64,000 bases of DNA, from the NCBI GenBank assembly GCA_033220425.1, contig CM065650.1, positions 124,001 to 188,000 on the forward strand. Reading direction: 5' to 3'. The notes below the pieces were generated by a model. The model was not told the DNA's origin. It worked only from the letters and a program-made list of their open reading frames with translations, and searched no databases. Below, piece by piece: positions 22,493 to 34,250 of the stretch; position 1 is the first letter of the stretch; each line of letters starts with the position of its first letter. Position numbers and translations under genes: made by a program. The stretch is from Lepraria neglecta (Eukaryota; Ascomycota; Lecanoromycetes; Lecanorales; Stereocaulaceae).

Positions 22493-23850
22493 ATTGGAAA
22501 GTCTTCAGCACTTCCACAGTCTTCTTGTACAGCCAGCTGAGCTATAGATGCAAGCTATTCAATCCCATGAGCAGCAAATTCCAAAAGAATAGGTCTCTGC
22601 ATGCAGTTGTAAGGGGTTTATGTCATCCGCCAAATCACTTGGGAGGTCGTGGCTCCAATTCAATCTTTATCACGAGCGGATTAAGTCTCCAATACCATTG
22701 TCTATCATGGAGAAGTGGAACTCGCATGTCAGGCAGGATAGCTACCCCCTACGCGTGACTGATGGAATATATATAAGCTACGTTAGCTAATCGCAAATAG
22801 TCAAAGATTAAATTAAATTTTCCAGCCTCTCAAGCCATTGAAATAGCCATTAGCAATTAGCTTAACCCTCTTCTAGTACACGACCCTACTATATATAGAG
22901 ATACGGCAAAAATGGATTTTTTAAAACATCTACCCTTCTACTATAAACGCTTTAAGCTTAAGTTATTAGTTCTATTACTATCGTCCTTAGAGCCGCTATC
23001 TTCCTCGTACTTTTATATATATAGTACTACTCGCTAGCTAATATAAAGTATAGAAAGTACTTAGGTTTACCTAGATTGTTTCTATACTATTTTTATCGCT
23101 ACTCGAGTCGTATACCGTATACAATTTAAATCTTACACGCTACTATTACTAGAGATATCTATCTCTTATACTAGAGATATATAATATTATATCTATAAAG
23201 ATTGAATAATAATAGAATATAAGGACTATCGGCTTAGATAACTAGATTAAACTTATTAACGAAGTTAAGTATAGAAATATCTCTAAAACTAGACTAAGAT
23301 CGTAAGAGTATAGAAGTTCGAATTATAGATAGACTACTAAATATAATATGAGAGAATTAATACGAGCTATCTAGATACTAAATTAGCATCTCGATATAAA
23401 TTAAGTCTACGAGAGTATTTATAAATAAACACGTCTAATATTCATTAAGTATACTCGTAAAAGAGGTATCTTAAATAGAGTAACGACGCAACGGCTTCTC
23501 TAGTAGAGTACCTCGTAAACAAAATATATTATATACTCGCCTTCCTTACCTCTTTGATTCGGTCCGAAATAACGGCCTCCAAAACTTATATACTACTTAC
23601 GTCGGCAAAATCGAACGTGGCCCGAACGTGGCCCCAGACGCTCGACGTGCACTCAGGGCCGCACGAGCGCCTCACCTAGAAACCGGTTCGACGTGCGCTT
23701 AGGGCCATACCAATTACTATTTAGGGCGCCTCGTGTAGACCCCGGGCCAACTTTTAATTAGTAAAAGATAGCGCCGGAAACCCTCTAGCTAGTCTCCCAG
23801 CCACCTTTGGCAAACCTCTATAGGTATATACTACTATATCCTAACATTAA
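22493..23850. other. Intergenic: gene 3' flank, then RIP-type AT-rich DNA
   Basis: The first 250 bp have normal composition and belong to the CorA-like gene's 3' flank; the ORF at 22471-22758 has no motif. From about 22760 to 23560 the sequence is strongly AT-rich with TpA excess, like a decayed repeat, but no protein domain could be read in either strand. A GC-richer segment at about 23620-23760 (GAACGTGGCCC, GCGCCTCGTG) is of unknown origin. Confidence 0.4.
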
Positions 23851-23871
23851 TGTCGCGCACCGCTGTCGCAC
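23851..23871 (-). repeat. Left fragment of element I 3' LTR, split by F
   Basis: TGTCGCGCACCG at 23851 is a plausible LTR start. The sequence is interrupted after CGCAC (23867-23871), which is repeated at 30234-30238 on the far side of element F, where the LTR continues to 30476. Confidence 0.5.
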
Positions 23872-24096
23872 TGTAAGGGCCGACCATGGAGATGCTAGAC
23901 CAGGTTCGGGAGACTATCCCTCTGGTGCGGCTATGCGACAGCGCAAGTCGCATAGTAGATCGGCTTGATACGAGGGTGCAATCTCCCTCGATAAATATGT
24001 TGTCTCTGAGGACTCCTGCCTGAGTTCCTCAGGATTCAGTCTATCTAGTAGCAAATCCACCAGTTACTCAGTTACGTATACCTAGACCCCGTTATA
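23872..24096 (+). repeat. 5' LTR of element F (225 bp)
   Basis: Direct repeat of 30009-30233. It contains AGGGCCGACCATGGAGATGC near the start. Its terminal CA became TA by a RIP-type change. Confidence 0.9.
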
Positions 24097-24259
24097 TTTC
24101 TAAATCCTCAAACTCTCGCTATCATTGACACGATAGTAAGGGGGGTATACCCGTCTAACAACCGACCAACGCTATAACCACCGTTACCGCTACCTACCGA
24201 TTGACGCCGGCGTCGAGCCAGTCAGTCAAAATTCGAATCGAATATCGAATCGAACAGTT

Positions 24260-25345
24260 AACTACAAGTCGTAATAGCTTCCTCAGCGGGAGCAAGATAA
24301 TAACTTAGATTAGATCCTAGCGATAGTACGCTTAGAGGAGCTAACGCGGGCGAAGAAGCCGGTACCAGTACAATACAGGTAAATGCCGAGGAGTATACGG
24401 CGTTTCAGGCCTATTAGATACACTATTAATAGGCCTTATTAAGTTTCGAGACGTAAGGGACAGTAAAGAGATCGATCCCAAGCCTGAAGATAAAAGACCC
24501 AAAGCTATATAAGGGTAATACTCCGGAGGAACTGGACGACTTTCTATACGAATATAAGTATTAGTTCGATACTAAGGGCTTTAAGTAAGAAGACCCCGAA
24601 GGCGAGACGCTAGCGGGCTAAGTATATTAAAGGGAGGAAATAAAGAAGAAAGTCGCTTATACTATAGGCTTCCTAGAGGATAGAGCTAAGACTAACTAGA
24701 AGTCTTAGTTACTGCAGTTCCCGGTAGGGGCTAACTCGTAGATATATTTCAAGATATTATTATACGAGTTCCTTAAGGGCGATAAAGACGAGGCGTATAC
24801 CGAAGGTAGCTAGAAACTGGTAAACGCAAGGCAGCGAAAGGGCGATTCGGTTAATAAGTATTATAACTATACGTACAAGCTGTATATTCGCCTTAGGGCC
24901 CTTAACAGGGAATAATCTTTTACTAATTAATAATTCTTTAACTACTTCCGAGTACGACTGCTTTAGGAGTATAGGACAAAGCTAGACGAGCTAATTCCTA
25001 GGCCAAAGACTATACACGAACTATTATATTAGGTTCACCGATATAAGAAAACGGTAAGAATATATACGCAGAAGGACGGATAGAGAGATAAGTCTCGTCC
25101 CGAGGGGTCTACAAAACCCCAAGTTTCGAAGAAGGATAATAAATCTAACCGAACAGCTAATTATAATTAGAAGAAGGGTTGTAATAGTAAGAAGGACTTA
25201 GGCAATAAGCCTCCCTTCGTTATATAGAAGGACAAATTATCTAAAGATATCCGGGACCGCCGGTGGAAAGATCAGGCGTGCTTCAAATACGGGTTATCTG
25301 GATATAAGACGCGCGATTGCATAGCAAAGGAATAAACATTATATG
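24260..25345 (+). pseudogene. Element F gag, RIP-inactivated
   Basis: Capsid-type segments are recognisable: LKIKDPKLYKGNTPEELDDF near 24480, FDTKGFK near 24570 and a later AYTEGSxKLVNARQRKG. A nucleocapsid zinc knuckle (CFKYGLSGYKTRDC, where the second Cys and the His read Tyr) is at about 25279-25320. Stops at Trp/Gln codons make it non-functional. It lies between the 5' LTR and the protease region. Confidence 0.75.
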
Positions 25346-25559
25346 ATACCTAAGCAATGCTCGATACAGCAAAAAACAAGTAGGTATAGTAATAGCTCCG
25401 ACCGCTGTGCCTATACAAGGAGTAATTATAACGACTCCCCCCGTCGATGAATCCGAGCTAATGGATATCTTATCAGGCAACGCTAGTCCGAGTTAGAACA
25501 TCGAGTCGAATACTGAGTCGAATATCGAATCGAATACTAAGTTGAACGTCGAATCGAAT

Positions 25560-28500
25560 ACCCCGCTAGCTACTAAAGTAGAACCCGTTATTAATATAAG
25601 GGTATAGGCGGTAAAGGTTCACGCTGTAACCCAGCGAATCAAGGAACTGTTAAAGATAGACAGTATCTTTATTAGTAATACCCTAGTACTAAATACAAAG
25701 GGTAAGACCAAGACTTTTAGTATACTAGTAGATAGTAGTACTGAAGTAAATATCATCAACTATATAAGCGCCTAGAAGATGGGCTTACTGGTACTTAATA
25801 CTAATATTAGGCTGAGTACGATCTATAGAGAGGTAGTAAAGACCTACGGGATATACTATATCGAATTCCAGCAAGAGGACGAATAAGGCTGAGTCCGCTA
25901 CTTTCAGGATACCTTTCTCGCTGTAGATATCGATACCCGAATAATTCTTAGTATACTATAGCTAACTATAGCGAATCCAGACATTGATTAGATTAAGAAG
26001 TTATTCCGGTAGAGGATCTATACTGCGGCAGTAGCTCTCACGACCACTTGTCGAGTAGATATTATAGATCCGAAGGAGTTCGCTCGGCTTGCTATTGGCA
26101 AGGAAGCATACTATTTTATTATATATATACGTCAAGTGGTGAACGCTAACGAGCCTCCGGTCTATAGAGATCGTCGCGTATATATCGGTCAGGCAAGCAG
26201 TACTGCTACTGAGATAGTACAAATACCGCCGGAGTATAGCGAGTACTCTGACGTCTTTTCGGACAGTAGTACTATAGGGTTACCAGAGCACGGACCTGCA
26301 GATCACGCTATTAACCTTATAGACGAGCGATAGCCGCCCTATAGTCCTATCTATAACCTGAACGAGGTAGAGCTCGAGACCTTACGAGGCTATATTGAGA
26401 GTAACCTTGCTAACGGCTTTATACGGCTATCTATATCGCCGGCAGGGTCACTAATCCTCTTCGTACAAAAGCCCGGTAGAGGTCTGCGCCTCTATGTAGA
26501 CTATCGAGGACTGAACATGATTACGATTAAGAATCGGTACCCTCTTCCCCTCGTCAGAGAATCTATTAATCGCCTAGCTATAGCTAAGAGGTATACTTAA
26601 TTGGATCTAACTGCTACGTATTACCGCCTTCGTATCAAGAAGGGTAATAAGTAGAAGACTGCGTTTAGAACATGTTATAGTTACTTCGAGTACTAAGTCT
26701 TGCTATTTAGGCTTACAAATGCCCCTATAACGTTCTAAGCGTATATCAATCAAGTATTAGCCGAAAAGCTAGATATCTTTTATATTGTTTACCTTGATAA
26801 TATTCTTATTTATACGTAAGATATTAGTACTAAGTACGTCGAGGCTATAAAGTGGGTTCTAGACAAATTAAGATAGTATAGCCTATTTATTAATCTTCAG
26901 AAGTATTATTTCGGTATAGACAAGGTATACTTCCTAGGCTATATTATCGCCCCTATAGGGGTGAGTATAGAGGAAGACCGTATCTAGTCAGTTAAGAACT
27001 GGCCAGAACTAAATTCTGTTCGAGAGATTCAGGTCTTCGTAGGCTTTGCGAATTTCTATTACAGGTTTATTAAGGGGTTTAGTTATATTATAGCTCCTCT
27101 AATAGAGTTAATAAAGATATTACCACCTAAAAGAGATATAGACTTATACGCCTAAGTAGTCTCTAATATATAGAGAATTATAGATATTATATTTAGAGGT
27201 ATAGTATAGAGGGATACAAATATTATATCTAAAGGCACCCTAGATATAGACTCGTACACCCGAGTAGTCTTTAAAGGTATAGACTTGTACGCCCGAGTAG
27301 CTACTAAAGATATAGACTTATACGCCCGAGTAGTCTTTAACGTGTAGAGGGATATAATTACTATATCTAGAGGTACCAAGATAAACGAAAAGAGCTCTAA
27401 GAGTCCGTTTATTCTTATACCCGAGGTAAAGAAGGCCTTTAAAGATTTAAAGATAGCTTTTACTACTGTACTAGTACTAAGGTACTTTAACCTGGAACTA
27501 CTAATACGGGTAGAGACTGATATATCGGGCTATGCCATTAGTGGTATCCTGAGTCAGTTATATAGTAAAGTTTGGTACCTAGTAGTATACTACTCACGCA
27601 AATAAATTCCGGTAGAGACTCGGTACGACACGCACGATAAAGAACTGTTAGCTATTATCGAGTTATTTAAATACTAGCGCTACTACTACAAGGGTAGTAG
27701 GCATAAGACTCAGGTCTTGACAGATTATTGTAATCTTAAGAGATTTATAAGTACTATACGACTAAATAGTTGTTAGATTCGTTAGGCGCAAGAACTAAAT
27801 CGCTACGACTTTGCTATCGAATATCGTCAGGGGAAATATAATCCCGCGGACCTACTAAGTCGGATCCCTAACTACGAGTAGGATAATAGTGTCACCGAAC
27901 GAGAGAACTATTATCTACTTGATAAGCTGAAGTATACCCTACGAGGGTTCTATACTATAGGGCGGTCTGCTTTTATAGTAGGCTGCTTTTAGATACTTAT
28001 TACTAGTACTAACGGGGTACCCGGTATATACGGATAGTAGGCCTAAATATAAGCTACTATTATAATCGAAGACCCTGTAGATAACTCCGTTAAGAATTAG
28101 TCTTTTAATAATTAACTCGAAGAGTTAACTCTTAAGGATGATTATACGAGGAACGTTATAGAATAATTGAAGAAATCTATAATTAACTCTCTAAGCGGCC
28201 TAAGTAGCTAACCCTATAGTCTCGCTGGAGGCAGACTATACTATAAGGGACGAATATATATTCCTGAGGTATTGCGAGATATCGTTATAGAACGCTATTA
28301 TAATAGTCTACTAGCAGGCTATTTCGGTGCTAAGAAGACTCAAGTACTTATTTAATATAAGTACTTCTGGCCGAAGCTTGCCAAGGATATGAGCGAATAC
28401 GTTACTATATGCTCTATATACGCTATAACCAAGTCGTTAAGGCACAAACCGTATGGCAAGTTGATACCCTTGCTAGTCCCTACTTATAAGTAGAAGGATA

Positions 28501-29685
28501 TATTATTAGACTTTATAACTGGGCTACCCCTATCGAAAGATTGGCGTAGCTATATATACGACTTGATCCTTATAATTATAGACCGTCTTATAAAGATATT
28601 ATATTATATAGCGGTAGACAAGACACTCGACGCTAAGTAGTTCGCCTAGATACTAATTGAGAACCTAGTTCGCTATTATAGATTACCGGACTCTATAGTA
28701 ACAGACCGTAGGTTACTATTCACCTCTTAGTTCTAGTCTAGCCTTACGTATTTCCTGGGGGTAAGACGTCGCCTCTCGATAGCTTTTTACCTTTAGACCG
28801 ATAGCTAGACTAAGCGATAGAATAGTACTATAGAATAATACTTACGAGTGTTCGTCTGCTAGGAGCAGGATAACTAGGTATAGTAGTTACCTACGACGGA
28901 GTTTATTTATAATAATGTAAAGAACTCTACTACTAGTATATTACTATTCGAGGCTAACCTTGGCTATAGTCTAAGGATATCTTAGGACGAGGAAATCGAT
29001 CCGAAATCTTGTTCTCGCGCCGTAGTTAACAATATAAAACACTTATTTATACTAATGGGCGTGTATAAGGATACTATCTTAGCTATATATTAATTATAAG
29101 CGGAGTTCGCTAATAGATATCGGAAGCTATAAGACTATAAAGTCGGTGACTATATTTAGTTAAATACTAAGTATATAAAGATAAAGCGAAATAGGAAGCT
29201 GGAGTTCAAGAAATTCGGTCTATTCCTTATTATAGACGTTATCGGCTTATAGTCGTACCGACTAAAGCTACCGGATGGCTGGCGAATTCATAATATATTC
29301 TATATATCCTTACTAGAAAAGGACTCTTTAAAGTAGGGGGAGATAAGCTAAAGCCTAGAGGATATAGAATTCGACGAGGGCGATATATAGGACTATATTA
29401 TCGCTGGCGTTATAGATAGCGTAATTTTCGAACCCGGCGAGGATAGTAAGGCAGGAGGCCTATACTATCAAATCTATTAGGAAGGTTATCCTGATTTAGA
29501 GGATACTTAGGAACCCTTCAAGGGGGTCTCTTATCTACGGAAGCTATTAGGAAAGTTTCATAAGGAACACCCTAATAGGTCTATAGTAGAATCGGTAGCC
29601 ACCGGAAGGAGGCCACAACGACGTGTTCCAAAGAGATCTATATCTACGAATAAGGGTAAGGGTAGAAGAAAGCGTTAACATCCGT
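25560..29685 (+). pseudogene. Element F pol (protease, RT, RNase H, integrase, chromodomain), RIP-inactivated
   Basis: In order: protease (SILVDSSTEVNIINY near 25719), reverse transcriptase (SPAGSLILFVQKPGRGLRLY near 26440; [13 protein letters not shown] near 26518; VYLDNILIY near 26787), a repeat-rich insert at 27130-27385, RNase H (IRVETDISGYAISGILSQL near 27506; HDKELLAIIELFK near 27633; NPADLLSRIPNYE near 27842), integrase (about 28260-29000; DFITGLP, VTDRRLLFTS and E-containing core still visible with substitutions) and a C-terminal chromodomain (YIIAGVIDS...GGLYYQIYxEGYPDLEDT, about 29395-29510) followed by a basic tail. Stops throughout. Confidence 0.87.
27130..27385 (+). repeat. In-frame tandem repeats between RT and RNase H of element F
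   Basis: Units of 33-39 bp encode variants of DIDLYARVVFK, for instance at 27133, 27241, 27276 and 27309. The insert is in frame with both neighbouring domains and is absent at the same point in elements A, B, C and E. Confidence 0.8.
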
Positions 29686-29985
29686 AGCGATACTATAACC
29701 GATAGTACTCTTTTATCTATTTTCCTACCTACTAGGGAGGTTTTTATAGTTTTAATAAGACTAAGGCGTCGTATAAGACGAAAGGATTAAAGTTCGAAAG
29801 ATGTCGATCTAACTAATCGACTCGGACTTCGAGTCGGATCTCGTCTGCTCGGCAGTCGTCTGATAATTGCTGGTATATTAGTGCAATATCTATATAATAG
29901 GGTACCGGCGTACTGTAAAGCTGCTCCGGTAGGGGTAGCTAATTGCTATTGTTCTTCTTCCTACGCTTACTACCTTATAGGAGCT

Positions 29986-30008
29986 CGTCTTAGAAAAGAG
30001 AGGATAAT
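29986..30008 (+). promoter_or_regulatory. Polypurine tract of element F
   Basis: Purine-rich AGAAAAGAGAGGATAA directly precedes the 3' LTR at 30009, the expected plus-strand priming site. Confidence 0.65.
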
Positions 30009-30233
30009 TATAAGGGCCGACCATGGAGATGCTAGACTAGGTTCGGGAGACTATCCCTCTGGTGCGGCTATACGACAGCGCAAGTCGCATAGTGGATCGG
30101 CTTGATGCGAGGGTGCAATCTCCCTCGATAAATATGTTGTCTCTGAGGACTCCTGCCTGAGTTCCTCAGGATTCAGTCTATCTAGTAGCAAATCCACCAG
30201 TTGCTCAGTCACGCATGCCTAGACCCCGTTACA
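30009..30233 (+). repeat. 3' LTR of element F (225 bp)
   Basis: Starts TATAAGGGCC (TG to TA change) and ends CCCGTTACA, followed by the CGCAC target duplication. Same length as the 5' LTR. Confidence 0.9.
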
Positions 30234-30238
30234 CGCAC

Positions 30239-30476
30239 CGTTGTCGTAACCTCTAGATATATCACCTCTACTGTCAGGTGGCTAGTATAGAGCGAATTAT
30301 ATAGGTAGTAATTGACTAAGATAACTAAGCTATAGAGAGAAGAAGAAGTATATATACGCGATATCTAGTGTTGCTTCTAATGCCAAGTCCCTAGTAGGCT
30401 AAGATATACGCAGTCGTACTAAGAAGTACCGTCGAGGTCTATAGTAAGTAGTTCCTATATATATACGCTCGTAACA
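30239..30476 (-). repeat. Right part of element I 3' LTR
   Basis: Ends GCTCGTAACA at 30476, followed by ATCACCCCCC, the complement of a polypurine tract. With 23851-23871 this makes an LTR of about 260 bp. The same end plus tract occurs at the left LTR of element G (33259-33275). Confidence 0.6.
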
Positions 30477-32197
30477 TCACCCCCCTTTATCAAGCGACGC
30501 CTACGGCGCTAGCAATAGAGCGGTCCTTCTTATATAGGGTTCCTATTAGACCGGAGACGACGAAGGGTAGCGGGTTTTGGCTTCTATAGATACTTCCTAT
30601 AGAATTCGGCGACTATATTAGTAGCGGTATCGAATTCGCTATTATCCGCGTTATACTAGTCTAGATCCCTATCTTTATAGCCTTGCTATTTAACACGATA
30701 TTTTAATCATCTATAGTCTATACAAGTAAGTGCCCGTAATCTTCACAGAAGATTACCGTAAAAACTACTATATCTCGCTTATTTTATACTCGACTTAGAA
30801 AAGTTAAGCGGTATTAGAAATTCATCTATATATAGTACATTTTATATATAAAAAGCTAAGCCCTAATCCCAATAGGGCAAAAGTTATTAAGGATTTAGTA
30901 TATTAGTGTTTCGGGGGCGGCTGCGGGGGTTAGCTTTAGGGAACTCCGCAAGCAAAAACATGTTTTTTGAGCTTTTCGTAGCCAAATCTTAGCCAAATTT
31001 CAAAATTCGAATGGCCTTGGAAAGCGTATGCTTGGTTCCAAAACTCATGAAATTATCTTGATATCATATGATATATGTGGCGCGGGGCATTGCTGCGAAG
31101 AAGTTGCGGTACGCATTCAACTTTTGATGTTCCAGGGTCCGGGGGACGCCAAGCTCAATGCTTGGCATTTGCCACTGAGCTCTGCCATGGCGAAAACGCT
31201 TCACTTAGTCATAACTTTTGCGCAAATGGACTGATTTTGAAAAATTTGACGGTATAAGAAAGCGCATACTTGGTTCCAAAACTTATGGAATTATCTCAAT
31301 ATTATATAATATATATGGCGCGAGGTATTGCTACGAAGAAGTTACGGTGCGTATTCAACTCCAGGGTCCGGGGCGCCAAGCTCAATGCTTGGCATTTGCT
31401 ACCGAGCTTGCGCTGCCCGCAAAACATAGCGAAAACGCTTCTTTTGGTCATAACTATTACGTAAATGGGCCGATTCTAAAAATTCTTGATGCGCAAGCAA
31501 GCTAATAATTAACTCCAAAACTTATGAAATCATCTCGATATCATATGATATATATAGCGCGGGGCATTACTGCGAAGAAGTGCGCAGCGGATTCAACCAC
31601 AGTTTGATAGTTGATGCCAAGCATCCCATAACTACCCGATTTGGTATCAGTTGCCTGAATAGGCATTAAAACCTATTCTGTTATTAGAAGAAAGATTAGC
31701 GTTAAGGATATTATCTACCTCGTATTACTCCGTTCCATCTACTATAATTGGTCTAGGTACGACTATCTTCTAGTCAAGCAATAGGTCCTAGAGAGCCTTC
31801 CGCAATAGGCTTGGGTGGAAAACGTTATAGATCTTTATAGTAGACGCTAATAGTAACTTATAGGAATAGCCTACTTGTTTAACTATAGGGAAGGGTCTAA
31901 GTATCTTATTATCTAGCTTTTTTGACGGCCTAGCTATTCTAATATTCTTATTTAATAGGAATACGAGGTTACTATATTTATAGATTATATCCTTCCTTCT
32001 CTTATTTACCTACTCGGCTATCTACCGGCTAGTATCTACGGCGTTAGTCTTTATATATTTAAGGATCTTAGATATTGTTCCCGTGATATCTCCCGTCTTT
32101 ACGGTTTATAACCTAGTACGCGTAGAGCTATAGATTATAGGATCGGGGCTGAAACTTATATAGGGGTAGAATCCCTTATTAGCGAAGAATATAGTTA
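30477..32197 (-). pseudogene. Chromovirus I pol C-terminus and chromodomain, split by a Helitron-like copy
   Basis: Minus-strand remnant of a third chromovirus lineage. At 32150-31696 the end of pol is readable (KKLDNKILRPFPIVKQVGYS, then IYNVFHPSLLRKAL, then VPRPIIVDGTE, YEVDNILNAN). The frame continues across the 973-bp insertion at 30722-30530 with the chromodomain (IDYRxLKYRVKxQGYKDRDL, then YNADNSEFDTATNIVAEFYRK). Joining the two sides without the insert gives one in-frame segment. The 5' part of I is missing; an LTR fragment of the A family abuts at 32198. Confidence 0.75.
30723..31695 (-). mobile_element. Non-autonomous Helitron-like element, copy 1 (973 bp)
   Basis: On the minus strand it starts TCTTTCTTCTAATAACAG and ends ...ACTTACTTG. 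A perfect 9-bp-stem hairpin (30736-30756, GTAATCTTC/GAAGATTAC) lies 13 nt from the end. It is flanked by A and T with no target duplication, inside the chromodomain of element I. The interior has three units of about 215-250 bp containing GGTTCCAAAAC and CGGGGCATTGCTGCGAAGAAG. It contains no helicase or Rep protein. Confidence 0.75.
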
Positions 32198-32500
32198 TAT
32201 TACGATCAGGAAACATAATTAGAGATGCGCTCAAGGAGCGTAGCGCCCGTTATGGTCCGAGTTAGCGAATTAGTATCCGACTCGGATAGGACCCTGAAAT
32301 CTTGGCATACTAAGCGATGAGCGTAGAGAGCGTAATAAGTATAGTGCGATTAGTATAATCAAAGCGATTATAGATAATAAGCGCAATGAGCGCAATAAGC
32401 GCAGTACGATCAATGTGATTAGGAACGCTTGGCATGGATTTCGTATATCTATATATACGGAGTACTACTTACTACTTAGAGTATCGTGCTTAACTTACTT
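32198..32500 (+). repeat. LTR fragment of the A/B/D family
   Basis: Matches 9015-9330 of the D LTR from its first base (TATTACGATCAGG) and then loses similarity near 32495. It is inverted relative to the B LTR that starts at 32576. The 75 bp between are unidentified. Confidence 0.7.
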
Positions 32501-32575
32501 CTTCATCTGCAAATTATTTCTGCCTCGGCAAATATTAGCTTCCGGGGATAGCGCTCGGGAGCCTCACTACCTAGT

Positions 32576-32989
32576 TGTTACGAATAGTACGTACCGGTAT
32601 CGTATTATAGATTGATTCTCAATGGGGATGGAGGTGTAATAGAGTAAGAGTGTAAAGCAGGCTTCTAGTAATACTAAGCGGGTCTGATATATAATTAGAT
32701 GATATATATTTAGTGCCTAGCCTAAGAGATTTATCGCATGTAGTAAATAATTGAATAGTAAATTGAGCACGATTCTCCAAGTGATAAGCAGTGCTCCGCA
32801 TATATAGATATACGAAATCCATGCCAAGTATCCTTGATCGCTTTGATCGTACTACGCTCGTTACGCTTATCGCTTAGTATGCTAAGCTTTCAGGGTCCTG
32901 TCTGAGTCGGATACTAATTCGTCGACTCGAACCATAACGGGCGCTACGCTCCTTGAGCGTATCCCTGATTATATTTCCTGATCGTAATA
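32576..32989 (-). repeat. 3' LTR of element B (414 bp)
   Basis: Starts TGTTACGAAT and ends ATCGTAATA (TCGTAACA with one RIP change). It matches 5662-6166 in the same orientation but has only one shortened copy of the 77-bp repeat. A complement of the polypurine tract (AGCTCCCTCTTCTAG) follows at 32992. Confidence 0.85.
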
Positions 32990-33092
32990 TTAGCTCCCTC
33001 TTCTAGATTTCTTGTCCCGAGAAACTATCTATCCTTTATACTACCTCGTTATACTAAATGTTTAAATAAGCTAACCATCCGCTGAATAGAAC

Positions 33093-33264
33093 TGTCACGG
33101 TGCCGCCTAGAGTCAAGTCATAGGGGTGGAATAGACTAGGATATCGAATCTAAAGAGGAAAACTATGTAGAGCGAGCGAAGGATCTATATAGGCAGCAAC
33201 CCCTGAGCTCGGGCGCGAAGGTCCGATAGGGCTGACCAGGAGGCTGCGAGGTACGCCTGTAACA
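33093..33264 (-). repeat. Left (3') LTR of element G
   Basis: 172 bp, TGTCACGG...GCCTGTAACA, followed by the polypurine-tract complement at 33265-33278. Confidence 0.9.
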
Positions 33265-33953
33265 TCACCCCCCTCTCTAACAAGGCATCGACCGCGATGC
33301 CTACAGCTGTCCTTTGCCTCCAAAACCCTCCTATATCCTAGCCTGCGGCGGCGGCGATATCAAACGGATCGATTTGGCCATATGGTGGTGGCCGCCAGGG
33401 CCGAAAAGGCGCGCTGCAGATCAAGCGCGATATTGAGCAAAGGTATAGCCGAATTTGAAATCGGTCGAGGCATTCGAAAACATGCCCAAACTTGGTGGCG
33501 TTCCTGATGCTTGGCGCTCATCACGTGATCTAACCCTGCCAGCTATATTGATGTACACCCACATGCTCTACCGCATCCATCCCATATGTAGTCCTACCAA
33601 GCTTCCTAGCTCTTACCCTAGCTTGGTGTTGCCATCACCTTGCCAAGTCATCCTAGTCCAGCGTTGCCATCGCCTTGTAGGGGTCGTGATCTCATAGGTT
33701 GGATAGTAGGTAAAAGGGCCATCGAGCGGCAGGCGGAAGAAGTGTATGATAATGAAATGAAATATGCAGTTGGCTCATAGCGATGTAAGCGCTGCAGGGT
33801 CGTTAGGGGTGCGATGTGAGCATAGCGTCATCGCATAGTCAATGCCATTGTAGCAGGCTCACTATTTGGCTTGTCGGTTAGATTATTGTAGTTATAGACG
33901 GGGCAGAGCTCAAACGAGGTGCAATTGACGAATTGTCCTGATTGTTGTACTTT

Positions 33954-34250
33954 GCCATTCAAGCAGGCTCACTAGGCTGGTGCCGTTCAAGCAGGCTCAC
34001 TGTTGCTGGTGCCGTTCAAGCAGGCTCACTGTTGCTGGTGCCATTCAAGCAGGCTCACTGTTGCTGGTGCCATTCAAGCAGGCTCACTGTTGCTGGTGCC
34101 ATTCAAGCAGGCTCACTGTTGCTGGTGCCATTCAAGCAGGCTCACTGTCAGGGGTGCCATTGTAGCAGGCTCACTCCAGTAGGTGCTCACTGCCGTCTCT
34201 AGTGATTCCATTCTGGTCTCTGGTCGGTGCCATTGTAGCAGGCTCACTGT
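33954..34250. repeat. 29-bp minisatellite inside element G
   Basis: About six near-perfect units (GCCATTCAAGCAGGCTCACT followed by GTTGCTGGT) run from 33954 to about 34160, with degenerate units on both sides, including CCATTGTAGCAGGCTCACT at about 33845, 34157 and 34230. The ORFs over it (33942-34202 and others) reflect the repeat rather than a gene. Confidence 0.9.

Larger units (their letters stand above)
23872..30233 (+). mobile_element. Full-length Ty3/gypsy chromovirus F with LTRs and target duplication
   Basis: Two direct 225-bp LTRs (23872-24096 and 30009-30233) begin TGTAAGGGCC (TATAAGGGCC in the right copy) and end CCCGTTACA (GTTATA in the left copy). A 5-bp target duplication CGCAC flanks the element at 23867-23871 and 30234-30238. 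It is inserted in the 3' LTR of element I. The two LTRs differ mainly by C/T or G/A changes, as expected after RIP. Confidence 0.92.

Noticed and set aside
22471-22758. 95-codon ORF overlapping the end of the CorA-like gene
   Set aside because: Different frame, no motif; probably 3' flank.
23620-23760. GC-rich block with GTGGCCC-type motifs as a promoter or CpG island
   Set aside because: No adjacent open reading frame; it may be an undamaged scrap of a repeat.
31028-31505. Overlapping ORFs in the Helitron-like copies (MLGSKT..EII, MWRGALLRRSC, and others at 36538-37455 and 46771-47182)
   Set aside because: The same peptides recur in each DNA unit in changing frames and are broken at unit borders, so they look like repeat DNA rather than genes.
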